A stretch of 36,635 bases of DNA from an uncultured Sphingomonas sp. (GCA_913777325.1 CAJYSA010000044.1:1-36635), one strand, 5' to 3'; shown: positions 16,479-24,858, numbered from the stretch's first letter. Notes: generated from the letters alone by a model not told the origin. Translations and numbers: made by a program.

Positions 16479-18109
16479 TGGCCACCGGCGTCACCGCCAA
16501 TCGTGCGGAGCTGATCGCGATCGCCAATTCGGTCGCTTCGGAGAAGATGATCGACAAGGCGATCGTCATCGAAGCGATGGAGGACGCGATCCAGCGCGCC
16601 GCGCGCACGCGTTACGGGCAGGAAATGGACATCCGCGCGAAGCTGGACCCGAACAACGGCGACCTGCGGCTGTGGCGCGTCGTCGAGGTGGTCGAGCTGG
16701 TCGACGACATCTACAAGCAGGTCGACGTCAACGGCGCGCAGAAGCTGCAGCCGGGCGCGAGCGTCGGTGACTATCTGGTCGATCCGCTGCCCCCGATCGA
16801 ATTCGGCCGCATCCAGGCGCAGGCCGCCAAGCAGACGATCTTCCAGAAGGTCCGCGACGCCGAGCGCGAGCGCCAGTACGAAGAATTCAAGGAGCGCGCC
16901 GGCGAGATCATCACCGGCGTCGTCAAGCGTGTCGAGTTCGGCCATATCGTCGTCGACCTAGGCCGCGCCGAGGGCGTCATCCGCCGCGACCAGCAGATCC
17001 CGCGCGAAGTGGTGCGCGTCAACGATCGCATCCGCTCGCTGATCCTGAAGGTGGTGCGCGAGAATCGCGGGCCGCAGATCTTCCTGAGCCGCGCACATCC
17101 CGACTTCATGAAGAAGCTGTTCGCGCAGGAAGTGCCCGAGATCTACGACGGCATCATCGAGATCAAGGCCGCCGCCCGCGACCCGGGCAGCCGCGCGAAG
17201 ATCGGCGTCATCAGCCACGATTCGTCGATCGACCCGGTCGGCGCGTGCGTTGGCATGAAGGGCAGCCGCGTGCAGGCCGTCGTGCAGGAGATGCAGGGCG
17301 AGAAGATCGACATCATCCCCTGGTCGCCCGACACCGCCACCTTCGTCGTCAACGCGCTGCAGCCCGCGAACGTCGCGCGCGTCGTGATCGACGAGGAAGA
17401 GGACCGGATCGAGGTGGTCGTCCCCGACGATCAGCTGAGCCTCGCCATCGGCCGTCGCGGCCAGAACGTGCGCCTTGCGTCGCAGCTGACCGCCAAGGCG
17501 ATCGACATCCTGACCGAGACCGACGCCAGCGAGAAGCGCCAGCAGGAGTTCGTCAAGAATTCCGAGACGTTCCAGAACGAACTGGACGTCGACGAGACGC
17601 TGGCGCAGCTGCTGGTCGCCGAAGGCTTCGGCGCGCTCGAAGAGGTCGCCTATGTCGAACTCGACGAGCTGGCCGGCATCGAGGGCTTCGACGAAGACCT
17701 CGCGCAGGAATTGCAGAGCCGCGCGCAGGAAGCGCTGGACCGTCGCGAACAGGCGAACCGCGACGAGCGGCGCGCGCTGGGCGTCGAGGATGCGCTGGCC
17801 GAGCTGCCGTATCTGACCGAGGCGATGCTGGTCACGCTGGGCAAGGCGGGGATCAAGACGCTCGACGACCTCGCCGATCTGGCGACCGACGAGCTGGTCG
17901 AGAAGAAGCGCGCCGAGCCGCGCCGCCGCAACGACGATGCGCCGCGCCGCACCGACCGCCCCGAGAACAAGGGCGGCGTGCTGGGCGAATACGGTCTCAG
18001 CGACGAGCAGGGCAATGAGATCATCATGGCCGCGCGCGCGCACTGGTTCGACGACGAGCCGGCGGCCGAGCCGGCGGCGGAAGACGCTTCGGAGGATCAG
18101 GACGCCTGA
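16478..18109 (+). CDS. nusA: Transcription elongation/termination factor NusA
   Basis: Binds RNA polymerase and modulates pausing, termination and antitermination. 543 residues with the alphaproteobacterial layout: N-terminal RNAP-binding domain (1 to about 130, including DKAIVIEAMEDAIQRAARTR), S1 domain (about 140-205, GEIITGVVKRVEFGHIVVDL), two KH domains (about 235-350; IGVISHDSSIDPVGACVGMK followed by GSRVQAVVQEM, and LAIGRRGQNVRLASQL), then acidic helical C-terminal repeats (ETLAQLLVAEGFGALEEVAY; LPYLTEAMLVTLGKAGIKTL) and a short charged tail ending in ASEDQDA. GAAGAGGAAA precedes the ATG. The stop overlaps the next gene's ATG by one base. Confidence 0.97.
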   Translation: MATGVTANRAELIAIANSVASEKMIDKAIVIEAMEDAIQRAARTRYGQEMDIRAKLDPNNGDLRLWRVVEVVELVDDIYKQVDVNGAQKLQPGASVGDYLVDPLPPIEFGRIQAQAAKQTIFQKVRDAERERQYEEFKERAGEIITGVVKRVEFGHIVVDLGRAEGVIRRDQQIPREVVRVNDRIRSLILKVVRENRGPQIFLSRAHPDFMKKLFAQEVPEIYDGIIEIKAAARDPGSRAKIGVISHDSSIDPVGACVGMKGSRVQAVVQEMQGEKIDIIPWSPDTATFVVNALQPANVARVVIDEEEDRIEVVVPDDQLSLAIGRRGQNVRLASQLTAKAIDILTETDASEKRQQEFVKNSETFQNELDVDETLAQLLVAEGFGALEEVAYVELDELAGIEGFDEDLAQELQSRAQEALDRREQANRDERRALGVEDALAELPYLTEAMLVTLGKAGIKTLDDLADLATDELVEKKRAEPRRRNDDAPRRTDRPENKGGVLGEYGLSDEQGNEIIMAARAHWFDDEPAAEPAAEDASEDQDA

Positions 18110-18339
18110 TGCCGTTCGTATCGATCCGACTGGCGGGCGCGGCGACGCGCGAGCAGAAAGCGGGGATCGTGGCCGATGTCACGTCCTCGCTGGTCACGCG
18201 GCTGGGCAAGAATCCGGCGGCGGTGCAGATCGTGATCGAGGAAGTGTCGCCGGAGAATTACGGCGCGGGCGGGCAGTTGCTCGCCGACCGCGATGCACCC
18301 AAAGCCGGGGGAGACGCTCATGCGGAACCCCGGCGATGA
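18109..18339 (+). CDS. 4-oxalocrotonate tautomerase-family protein inside the nusA operon
   Basis: 76 residues. After Met removal the protein begins PFVSIRLAG, so the catalytic N-terminal proline of the tautomerase superfamily is present. Alignment by eye to canonical 4-OT puts Ala at position 11 and Gln at 39, where 4-OT has its substrate-binding arginines, and Tyr at 50 for Phe. It is therefore not a standard 2-hydroxymuconate tautomerase; it resembles the family with a VTREQK...LGKNP...VVIEE...GGQ pattern whose substrates are mostly unknown. A tail of about 15 residues (DAPKAGGDAHAEPRR) exceeds the usual length of about 62 and overlaps ylxR by 20 nt. The start overlaps the nusA stop (TGATG), so it is translated with nusA. 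Tautomerases are not part of the standard nusA-ylxR-infB order. Confidence 0.85.
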   Translation: MPFVSIRLAGAATREQKAGIVADVTSSLVTRLGKNPAAVQIVIEEVSPENYGAGGQLLADRDAPKAGGDAHAEPRR

Positions 18340-19057
18340 GACGCTGACCGGCACGCCCGAACGCTCCTGCATCCTTACCCGCGAGCGCGCGGCGCCGGCG
18401 GCGCTGGTGCGGCTGGCGCTCGCCCCCGACGGACGCGTGCTGCCCGACGTGCGCGCCAAGGCGCCGGGGCGCGGCGCGTGGATCGGGGTGGCGCGCGCCG
18501 AGCTGGAGCAGGCGATCGCCAAGGGCAAGCTGCGCGGCGCGCTGGCGCGTGCGTTCAAGACCGGCGATTTCGTCGTTCCCGACGACCTGGGCGGGCTGAT
18601 CGCCGCCGCGCTGGAGCGCAACGCGCTCGATCGGCTGGGCCTCGAATCGCGCGGCGGGACGGTACTGACCGGATCCGAGCGGATCGAGACGGCGGCGCGA
18701 TCGGGCAAGCTGCATTCGCTCTACCATGCCGCCGACGCCTCCGACGACGGGTGTCGCAAGCTGGCGCAGGCGTGGCGCGTGGGATCCGATCGCGAAGGTT
18801 CCGACCTGAAGGGCTTGGCATTGCCGGTGCCGCGCTCCATATTGTCGTTGGCGCTGGGCCGCGAGAATGTGGTACATATCGGCGTCATCGACCGCGCTGC
18901 GGCACAACGACTCAGCGAAGCGCTCGATCGTTGGCTGCACTTTATCGGCCCTGATCTGAACACCGCACCTTGCGCTACGGCCGCGCAAGGCGCATCGGCG
19001 CCCGGCATCGCCGGGACGACCGCACCGGCCGTGAGACTGCACGAGGAATTTGAGTGA
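18320..19057 (+). CDS. ylxR: YlxR (DUF448) RNA-binding protein with L7Ae-like C-terminal domain
   Basis: 245 residues. The N-terminal YlxR domain (about 10-100) includes RSCILTRERAAPAALVRLAL followed by APDGRVLPDV and GRGAWIGVARAELEQAI, the RNA-binding fold seen in nusA operons. The second half (about 110-220) resembles an L7Ae/L30e-type domain: AALERNALDRLGLESRGGTV, GSERIETAARSGKLHSLYHA and ENVVHIGVIDRAAAQRLSEA. This two-domain form is usual in alphaproteobacteria. The frame is open from 18293, but GGGGAG at 18308-18313 is 6 nt from the ATG at 18320 (MRNPGDETLTGTPERSC). It overlaps the tautomerase gene by 20 nt, and its stop overlaps the infB GTG start by 4 nt. YlxR proteins have been linked to RNase P and to transcription regulation in other bacteria; the role here is inferred. 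Confidence 0.9.
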   Translation: MRNPGDETLTGTPERSCILTRERAAPAALVRLALAPDGRVLPDVRAKAPGRGAWIGVARAELEQAIAKGKLRGALARAFKTGDFVVPDDLGGLIAAALERNALDRLGLESRGGTVLTGSERIETAARSGKLHSLYHAADASDDGCRKLAQAWRVGSDREGSDLKGLALPVPRSILSLALGRENVVHIGVIDRAAAQRLSEALDRWLHFIGPDLNTAPCATAAQGASAPGIAGTTAPAVRLHEEFE

Positions 19058-21897
19058 GCGAGACCGACAACGACAAGCCGAAACTCGGAATGCGCCAGCC
19101 GTTGGGGCTGAAGCGCACGGTCGAGACCGGCAAGGTGAAGCAGAGCTTCAGCCACGGCCGTAGCAATACGGTGGTGGTCGAGGTGAAGCGTCGCCGCGTG
19201 CTCGGTCCGCAGGGTGGCGCGCCCGAGGCGGCGACCCCGGCGCCGGAGCCGACCCCGGCACCCGCCGCGCCGGTGGCCCCGCCGCGCGCCGCGCCGCGCC
19301 CGCCCGTCTCCAACGAGACGGCGCAGGAGCGTCAGGCGCGCCTGCTGCGCGAGGCCGAGGACCAGCGGATGCACGCGATGGAAGACGCGCGTCGCCGTGA
19401 GGACGCGGAGCGTCAGCGCGCCGCCGAGGACGAGCGCCGCCGTGTCGAGGAGCGCGCGCGCGCCGAGGCGGAAGCCGCCGCGAAGGCCGCCGCCCCGGAG
19501 CCGACGCCGGCACCGGCCCCTGCTCCCGCACCCGAGCCGGTCGCGGAGGTGAAGGCACCGGCGCCCACGCCCCCCCCGGTCGTCGAGGCGGCCCCGGTCG
19601 AGGCACCTGCGCCTGCGCCGGCGCCCGCCCCGGTCGCCGAAAAGCCGGTCGACGCGCCGACGCCTGCGCCCGTCGCAGCCGCCCCGGCCACGACGCCGCG
19701 TCCGGCCCCTGCGCCGACCCCGGCACCAGCCCCAACCCCGGCCCCGGCACCGATCCTGTCGCTGGGTCGCGATCCGTCGATGCCGGCGCCGCGCCGCTTC
19801 TCGCCGGTCGCACGTCCGGAAATCCCGAAGCCGCAGCCCAAGCCGGCACCCGCCCCCGCTCCGACCCCGGCACCGACCGCGACGGCAGCGTCCGGGGCGT
19901 CGTCGGGCGGCAGCAACGCGCCGCGCAGCCTGCCGAGCGGTCAGGCGACCCCGCGCAACAACACGCCGGCGCGTCCGCAGCAGCGCGATCGCAAGGGCGA
20001 TGAGCGGCGCGGCGGCAAGCTGACCGTCAATCGCGCCCTCAACGAGGACGGCGCGCGCGCGCGCAGCCTCGCCGCGCTGAAGCGGGCGCGCGAGAAGGAG
20101 AAGCGTGGCTTCGGCGGCCCGCGCGAGCCGCAAGCCAAGCAGGTCCGCGACGTGCAGGTGCCCGAGGCGATCACGGTGCAGGAACTGGCGAACCGCATGG
20201 CGGAACGCGGTGCCGATCTGGTCAAGACGCTGTTCAAGATGGGCATGCCCGTCACGATGACGCAGACGATCGACCAGGACACCGCCGAGCTGCTGGTGAC
20301 CGAATTCGGCCACAACATCGTCCGCGTCTCGGATTCTGACGTCGATCTGGTGATGGACACGACCGAGGATGCGGCCGAGACGCTGCAGCCGCGCCCGCCG
20401 GTCGTGACGATCATGGGCCATGTCGACCACGGCAAGACCAGCCTGCTCGACGCGTTGCGCGGCACCGACGTGGTGCGCGGCGAGGCCGGTGGCATCACCC
20501 AGCATATCGGTGCCTATCAGGTCACGCTGAAGGACAAGTCGAAGATCACCTTCCTCGACACGCCGGGCCACGAGGCGTTCACGCAGATGCGCGCGCGCGG
20601 TGCCGACGTCACCGACATCGTGGTGCTGGTGGTCGCCGCCGACGACGGGCTGATGCCGCAGACGATCGAGGCGATCAATCACACCAAGGCGGCAGGCAAG
20701 CCGATGATCGTGGCGATCAACAAGATCGACAAGCACGACGCGAACGCGCAGCGCGTGCGCGAGCGTCTGCTGGAGCACGACATCCAGGTCGAGATGATGG
20801 GCGGCGAGACGCAGGACGTCGAAGTGTCGGCGCTCAAGAAGATCGGACTGGACGAGTTGATCGAGAAGATCCAGCTTCAGGCCGAACTGCTCGACCTGCA
20901 GGCGAACCCCGATCGGGCCGCCGAGGGCAGCGTGATCGAGGCGAAGCTCGACAAGGGCCGCGGCCCGGTCGCCACCGTTCTGGTCACGCGCGGCACGCTG
21001 AAGGTCGGCGACGTGTTCGTCGTCGGCGCGGAAAGCGGCAAGGTCCGCGCGCTGGTCGACGACAAGGGGCGCCAGCTCAAGTCGGCCGGTCCGTCGATGC
21101 CGGTCGAGGTGCTGGGTCTGTCGGGCACGCCGTCGGCGGGCGACCAGTTGCAGGTCGTCGAGAACGAGCAGCGGGCGCGCGAGGTCGCGGAATATCGCCA
21201 GAGCGTGCTGCTCCAGAAGCGTACCACCTCGGCCCCGACCAGCCTGGAGAACATGTTCTCCGCGCTGCGTGCCAACGCGGCGATCGAATATCCGCTGGTG
21301 GTGAAGGCCGACACGCAGGGCACGGTCGAGGCGATCGTCGCGTCGATCAACAAGATCTCGACCGATCTGATCCGCGCGCGGGTGCTGCACTCGGGCGTCG
21401 GCGGGATCACCGAGAGCGACGTGACGCTGGCGGGGGCCAGCGGCGCGCCGATCATCGGCTTCCACGTCCGCGCCAATGCGAAGGCGCGCGAGATCGCCGA
21501 GCGGCAGAAGGTGGCGTTGAAATATTACGACGTCATCTATGACCTGATCGACGAGATCCGCGCCGGCATGGCGGGCGAGCTCGGGCCGGAAGCGTTCGAG
21601 ACGGTTGTCGGTCGTGCGGAGATCCGCGAGGTCTTCTCGGCGGGCAAGCATGGCAAGGCCGCCGGTCTGCTGGTCACCGATGGTGTCATCCGCAAGGCGC
21701 TCAAGGCGCGCATCACGCGCAACGACGTCATCATCTACAATGGTGAGATCGCGTCGCTGCGTCGCTTCAAGGACGATGTCGCCGAAGTGCGCGCCGGCCT
21801 GGAATGCGGTGTGACGTTCACGCAGAACTTCACCGACATTCGTGCCGGCGACTATCTCGAAACCTTCGAGGTCGAGCTGCGCGAACGCACGCTGTAA
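19054..21897 (+). CDS. infB: Translation initiation factor IF-2
   Basis: A GTPase that brings fMet-tRNA to the 30S subunit and promotes 50S joining. 947 residues. The GTG start at 19054 overlaps the ylxR stop (GTGA) and follows GAGGAA. The N-terminal segment [20 protein letters not shown] is the alphaproteobacterial IF2-associated motif. A long Ala/Pro/Glu-rich low-complexity region follows (about 55-300), then the IF2_N domain (about 370-430, [19 protein letters not shown]). The G domain has GHVDHGKT at about 455, DTPGHEAF at about 503 and NKIDK near 555. Beta-barrel domains and the C2 domain follow, ending in [10 protein letters not shown]. The low-complexity linker is rich in repeated PAPAP units, a typical spot for length variation. 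Confidence 0.97.
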   Translation: MSETDNDKPKLGMRQPLGLKRTVETGKVKQSFSHGRSNTVVVEVKRRRVLGPQGGAPEAATPAPEPTPAPAAPVAPPRAAPRPPVSNETAQERQARLLREAEDQRMHAMEDARRREDAERQRAAEDERRRVEERARAEAEAAAKAAAPEPTPAPAPAPAPEPVAEVKAPAPTPPPVVEAAPVEAPAPAPAPAPVAEKPVDAPTPAPVAAAPATTPRPAPAPTPAPAPTPAPAPILSLGRDPSMPAPRRFSPVARPEIPKPQPKPAPAPAPTPAPTATAASGASSGGSNAPRSLPSGQATPRNNTPARPQQRDRKGDERRGGKLTVNRALNEDGARARSLAALKRAREKEKRGFGGPREPQAKQVRDVQVPEAITVQELANRMAERGADLVKTLFKMGMPVTMTQTIDQDTAELLVTEFGHNIVRVSDSDVDLVMDTTEDAAETLQPRPPVVTIMGHVDHGKTSLLDALRGTDVVRGEAGGITQHIGAYQVTLKDKSKITFLDTPGHEAFTQMRARGADVTDIVVLVVAADDGLMPQTIEAINHTKAAGKPMIVAINKIDKHDANAQRVRERLLEHDIQVEMMGGETQDVEVSALKKIGLDELIEKIQLQAELLDLQANPDRAAEGSVIEAKLDKGRGPVATVLVTRGTLKVGDVFVVGAESGKVRALVDDKGRQLKSAGPSMPVEVLGLSGTPSAGDQLQVVENEQRAREVAEYRQSVLLQKRTTSAPTSLENMFSALRANAAIEYPLVVKADTQGTVEAIVASINKISTDLIRARVLHSGVGGITESDVTLAGASGAPIIGFHVRANAKAREIAERQKVALKYYDVIYDLIDEIRAGMAGELGPEAFETVVGRAEIREVFSAGKHGKAAGLLVTDGVIRKALKARITRNDVIIYNGEIASLRRFKDDVAEVRAGLECGVTFTQNFTDIRAGDYLETFEVELRERTL

Positions 21898-21912
21898 TCG
21901 TCAACGTTAAAG

Positions 21913-22016
21913 CCCTCTCCCCCGCGGGGAGAGGGTTGGGTGAGGGGCCGCCACGAGCGCAGGTCTCGGTGAGACATCGCCCCTCTCCCCCACCCTCTCC
22001 CCGGAGGGGAGAGGGA
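21913..22016. repeat. G/C-rich inverted-repeat element, copy 3 (infB-rbfA)
   Basis: The ends are CCCTCTCCCCCGCGGGGAGA and CCCTCTCCCCGGAGGGGAGA, and the core holds GTCTCGGTGAGAC (21963-21975), the exact reverse complement of the core in the copy at 1251-1363. The whole element is in the opposite orientation to that copy. Its right end supplies GGGAG (22013-22017) 9 nt before the rbfA ATG. Confidence 0.78.
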
Positions 22017-22026
22017 GTGATCCGAA

Positions 22027-22410
22027 ATGACCGACAAACCCGAAAAATCCGTCCGCACGCTACGCGTCGGCGAGCAGGTCCGCCACATCCTGTCCGAAAT
22101 CCTTCAGCGTGGCGACGTGCACGACGACACGCTGACCAGCCACGTGGTCAGCGTCACCGAAGTGCGCATGTCCCCCGACCTGCGCCATGCGACGGTGTTC
22201 GTGAAGCCGCTGCTGGGCAAGGACGAGGACGCGGTGTTGAAGGCGTTGCGCACCAACACCGCCTATCTGCAACGCGAAGTGGCGACGCGCGTGAAGATGA
22301 AATATGCCGCGCGGCTGAAGTTCCTCGCCGATGAGAGCTTCGACGAAGGAAGCCACATCGACGCGCTGCTGCGCCGGCCGGAGGTGGCGCGCGACCTTGA
22401 CGGCGAGTGA
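22027..22410 (+). CDS. rbfA: 30S ribosome-binding factor A
   Basis: A cold-shock-related maturation factor that binds the 16S rRNA 5' helix region. 127 residues, normal length. The KH-like fold is visible in [40 protein letters not shown] and [20 protein letters not shown] followed by [15 protein letters not shown]. The ribosome binding site GGGAG at 22013-22017 (9 nt spacing) belongs to the terminal arm of the repeat element inserted between infB and rbfA. In most relatives truB follows directly; here tdk and an intrusive block intervene. Confidence 0.95.
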   Translation: MTDKPEKSVRTLRVGEQVRHILSEILQRGDVHDDTLTSHVVSVTEVRMSPDLRHATVFVKPLLGKDEDAVLKALRTNTAYLQREVATRVKMKYAARLKFLADESFDEGSHIDALLRRPEVARDLDGE

Positions 22411-22431
22411 CGCCGGTGTAGCCGTCCACCG

Positions 22432-23049
22432 ATGGCCAAGCTCTATTTCTACTATGCCTCGATGAACGCGGGGAAGTCGACCAACCTGCTCCAGGCCGAC
22501 TTCAACTATCGCGAGCGCGGCATGGCGACGATGCTGTTCACCGCCGCGATCGACGATCGCTTCGCGGCGGGGACGATCGCCTCGCGGATCGGGCTGTCGG
22601 CGCCTGCCACGATGTTCGACCCCACCACCGACATCGCCGGCTGCGTGCTGACGCGGCACGCGGACACGCCGCTCGCCTGCGTGCTGGTCGACGAAGCGCA
22701 GTTCCTCACCGCCGCACAGGTCGATCAGCTCGCCGTGCTGGCGGATCGCACCGGCATTCCGGTGCTGGCCTACGGCCTGCGCACCGACTTTCGCGGCGCG
22801 CTGTTCGAGGGATCGGCACGGTTGCTGGCGCTCGCCGACTCGCTCATCGAGATCAAGTCGGTGTGCGAATGCGGGCGCAAGGCGACGATGAACCTGCGTG
22901 TCGACGCGCAGGGCCGCCCGATCGCCGAGGGCCGCCAGACCGAGATCGGCGGCAACGACCGCTATGTCGCGCTGTGTCGTCGGCATTTCAGCGAGGCTAT
23001 CGCTTTGGCCTGGTCCGAAGACAGCGCCTTGTCCGACAAGTTCGCGTAG
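22432..23049 (+). CDS. tdk: Thymidine kinase
   Basis: Phosphorylates thymidine to dTMP in the salvage pathway. 205 residues, type II (TK1-like). Walker A is SMNAGKST at 10-17, the catalytic Glu is in VDEAQF (Glu88), and the lasso region follows LAYGLRTDFRGALFEGS. The structural zinc site is formed by Cys145, Cys147, Cys182 and His185 (CECGRK...CRRH). The complete set of residues suggests an active enzyme. It begins 21 nt after rbfA with no clear Shine-Dalgarno, so it may depend on coupling or be weakly translated. A tdk gene is not usual between rbfA and truB, so it was either inserted here or captured by rearrangement. Confidence 0.95.
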   Translation: MAKLYFYYASMNAGKSTNLLQADFNYRERGMATMLFTAAIDDRFAAGTIASRIGLSAPATMFDPTTDIAGCVLTRHADTPLACVLVDEAQFLTAAQVDQLAVLADRTGIPVLAYGLRTDFRGALFEGSARLLALADSLIEIKSVCECGRKATMNLRVDAQGRPIAEGRQTEIGGNDRYVALCRRHFSEAIALAWSEDSALSDKFA

Positions 23050-23058
23050 CCCGTAATT

Positions 23059-23529
23059 TCAGCGATCCGGCTTACAGCCCGTCAATCTCTGAAATACTTC
23101 ATTTTTAGCCAGTCGACGATTGTACGCTATCATTTCCTCCTCTGAGAGGTTCGAAAACGTCCCAGACGCATTTCCGCAAGTTGGCATGTCAGTTATCAAT
23201 TTTCCTCCACGAAAAGGATATATCCAACCTTGCGGAGAGCATAAAATCCCAGGCGCCGTCACCCGACCAACAAATCCCCAGATCACGAATGGCCTAAAAT
23301 CCTGCAAAGCGATGTTTTTATCTGCTTCAGACTTCGGATTATTGATCCTTATCGATTCGCACGTATCCAATTTTCTATAATCGTGCGGATTCAAAGGGCC
23401 ATTTTTCTTCCAAAGCTCAAGACCTTTTATATATTGCTCCTGACTCAGGACTTCGTTCTTCTCGGGAGAAGCACAACTCGATGAAAGCATCGCCAGCGAA
23501 CACATCGCGACGGAAATTGCTTTTCTCAT
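23059..23529 (-). CDS. Putative lipoprotein of unknown function, AT-rich gene
   Basis: 156 residues from the ATG at 23529, which follows GGGGAA on the minus strand at close spacing. The N-terminus MRKAISVAMCSLAMLSSSC is a lipoprotein signal with lipobox SSSC, so an envelope location is likely. The mature part contains IKGLELWKKNGPLNPHDYRK, ICSPQGW-like LCSPQGWIYPFRGGK and four further Cys, possibly disulfide-bonded. No family is recognised. Base composition is clearly more AT-rich than every neighbour (AAAA and TTTT runs, AT-ending codons), a sign of horizontal transfer. The gene is convergent with tdk, 9 nt apart, and an IS5-type remnant lies upstream. A longer GTG start at 23541 is possible but lacks the ribosome binding site. 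Confidence 0.75.
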   Translation of the reverse strand: MRKAISVAMCSLAMLSSSCASPEKNEVLSQEQYIKGLELWKKNGPLNPHDYRKLDTCESIRINNPKSEADKNIALQDFRPFVIWGFVGRVTAPGILCSPQGWIYPFRGGKLITDMPTCGNASGTFSNLSEEEMIAYNRRLAKNEVFQRLTGCKPDR

Positions 23530-23553
23530 TAGATTCCCCACTCAGCGAATCAA

Positions 23554-23576
23554 CTCGCCGTGACTTTACCGGCGAG
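23554..23576. other. Hairpin between the AT-rich lipoprotein gene and the IS5 remnant
   Basis: CTCGCCG (23554-23560) pairs with CGGCGAG (23570-23576) around a 9-nt loop. It could be a leftover IS end, or a terminator for transcription coming from the remnant. No T-run is adjacent, so the function is uncertain. Confidence 0.35.
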
Positions 23577-23592
23577 CCGTTAAATCCTTTTA

Positions 23593-23727
23593 CTAGGCCG
23601 TAGACTCATTAGCTCGGAGCCACAGCCGCATTGAGGCGAGCTGGACCATGGCGAGGAAGTTGGCGGCGAGCTTGTCGTAGCGTGTGGCGACGCGCCACTC
23701 GAAGTCGATCAGGTGGTATCGGGTCAT
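23593..23727 (-). pseudogene. IS5-family transposase C-terminal remnant
   Basis: The minus strand encodes about 44 residues, MTRYHLIDFEWRVATRYDKL followed by AANFLAMVQLASMRLWLRAN and ESTA, then a stop. RVATRYDKLAANFLAMVQLA is the characteristic C-terminal end of IS5-group DDE transposases. Everything N-terminal, including the DDE residues, is missing, and no second IS end or target duplication was found. It is therefore a dead fragment marking an old insertion and deletion event between two lipoprotein-like genes. Confidence 0.85.
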
Positions 23728-23764
23728 CGGAAGCCTGAATTACATAACCGGCGCTTCGAAACGA

Positions 23765-24085
23765 CTACGCGCGCGATGCGTCGCACTGACCGTTATCAAC
23801 CTCGAACTTGAACCTTTGAACCGCGCCCGGGGTGACGTAGCCGATAGGGCAGCTTACTTGCGGCCGGTCGGGGAAACTGACCTTGATGGCGCCATCCCCT
23901 TCGCAGCGAATTGGGACGGAGCCGGTGAACTTGCCGTCTGCCCGCTTGAGAGGAGTAGACTGCCCGCAAAGAGTGAGGTCCGCCGATGTCGCTCCCACGG
24001 CGCGCACCTCAAACGTGTTCGCTGCCCGATCGCATCCCGTCGCAGCAACGGGGCCAGAAGCAGTACCGCTCTCATGAAGAACCAA
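23765..24085 (-). pseudogene. Small secreted or lipoprotein-like gene, possibly frameshifted at its N-terminus
   Basis: The main frame encodes about 100 residues with VAATGCDRAANTFEVRAVGA followed by TSADLTLCGQ and a C-terminal half FPDRPQVSCPIGYVTPGAVQ; four Cys remain after ATGC. This frame has only a TTG (24085) as start and no signal peptide. The overlapping frame has an ATG at 24075 reading MRAVLLLAPLL, an apparent lipoprotein signal that would join to VAATGC if one base were lost or gained near 24045-24058. Either the gene carries a frameshift or it starts unconventionally. No family is recognised. It is adjacent to the IS5 remnant. No Shine-Dalgarno is seen for either start. Confidence 0.5.
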
Positions 24086-24165
24086 TAGCGCGAGGCGCCG
24101 CCTGCGTCACCGTTTATGGGTTCACGACCTAGCCTTCCCGCCGCCCCACGCCTATCTGCGCCCTC

Positions 24166-24858
24166 ATGAACCCCAACAGCGTCATCTGGTCGGCGGCGAT
24201 CTGGATCATCCCGCTCGTCATCGCGATCGTCTTTCACGAGGTCGCGCACGGGCTGGCGGCGCGTGCGCTGGGCGATCCGACCGCGCAGGAGCAGCGGCGC
24301 CTGTCGCTCAATCCGCTGCGGCACGTCGATCCGGTCGGCACCGTCGTCCTGCCGCTGCTGCTCGCCATCGCCAAAGCGCCGGTGTTCGGCTGGGCCAAGC
24401 CGGTGCCGGTCGATGCGGGGCGCCTGCCCAATCCGCGCCGTGACATGATGCTGGTGGCGCTCGCCGGGCCGGGATCGAACCTGATCCTCGCGCTGGTCGG
24501 CGCGGTGCTGCTCGGGCTGTTCACCCGCGACATCTATGGCATCGCCCCCGGCAGCGTGAGCGCCTTCGTCGCCGCCAATCTGCTCAACTTCGTCATCATC
24601 AACGTCTTCCTCGCGCTCTTCAACCTGATCCCGCTGCCGCCCTTCGATGGCGGCCATGTCGTCGCCGGGTTGCTGCCCGAGCGGCTGGCGCAGCGCTGGG
24701 ACATGCTGGCGCGCTTCGGCTTCCCGCTGCTGATCGTGTTGCTGCTGGTGCTGCCGGCGCTGGTGCCGGGGGCGAACATCGTCCAGCGGCTGGTCGCGCC
24801 GCCGGCGGAGGCGTTGGCGGGCTGGTATCTGTCGCTGGCCGGGGCGATCGGCGCGTGA
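24166..24858 (+). CDS. Site-2 protease family (M50) membrane metalloprotease
   Basis: 230 residues, multi-spanning inner-membrane protein. The zinc motif HEVAHG (His24, Glu25, His28) lies in the first membrane segment, and the second active-site motif NLIPLPPFDGG (Asn153 to Asp161) in a later one. It has four to six hydrophobic segments and no PDZ domain, which places it in the short YwhC/FtsH-linked-type M50 group rather than with RseP. It probably cleaves membrane proteins or membrane-anchored regulators; the substrate is unknown. The stop overlaps the truB start by one base (TGATG), so it is co-translated with truB. It is not part of the usual rbfA-truB order. Confidence 0.9.
   Translation: MNPNSVIWSAAIWIIPLVIAIVFHEVAHGLAARALGDPTAQEQRRLSLNPLRHVDPVGTVVLPLLLAIAKAPVFGWAKPVPVDAGRLPNPRRDMMLVALAGPGSNLILALVGAVLLGLFTRDIYGIAPGSVSAFVAANLLNFVIINVFLALFNLIPLPPFDGGHVVAGLLPERLAQRWDMLARFGFPLLIVLLLVLPALVPGANIVQRLVAPPAEALAGWYLSLAGAIGA

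Noticed and set aside
19220-19900. Repetitive Pro/Ala-coding stretch considered as a CRISPR or tandem-repeat locus
   Set aside because: It is in frame within infB and encodes the low-complexity linker; there are no spaced identical repeats.
18721-21651. Open frame of 976 codons on the minus strand opposite infB and ylxR
   Set aside because: It is the mirror of a GC-rich coding strand. Its product is Arg/His/Asp/Leu-rich with no domain, and infB on the other strand is certain.
23120-23380. 86-codon plus-strand frame opposite the AT-rich lipoprotein gene
   Set aside because: The opposite strand has a signal peptide, lipobox and ribosome site; this frame has none.
23593-23727. Possibility of an intact insertion sequence
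   Set aside because: Only the last 44 or so transposase codons are present; no DDE residues and no paired ends were found.
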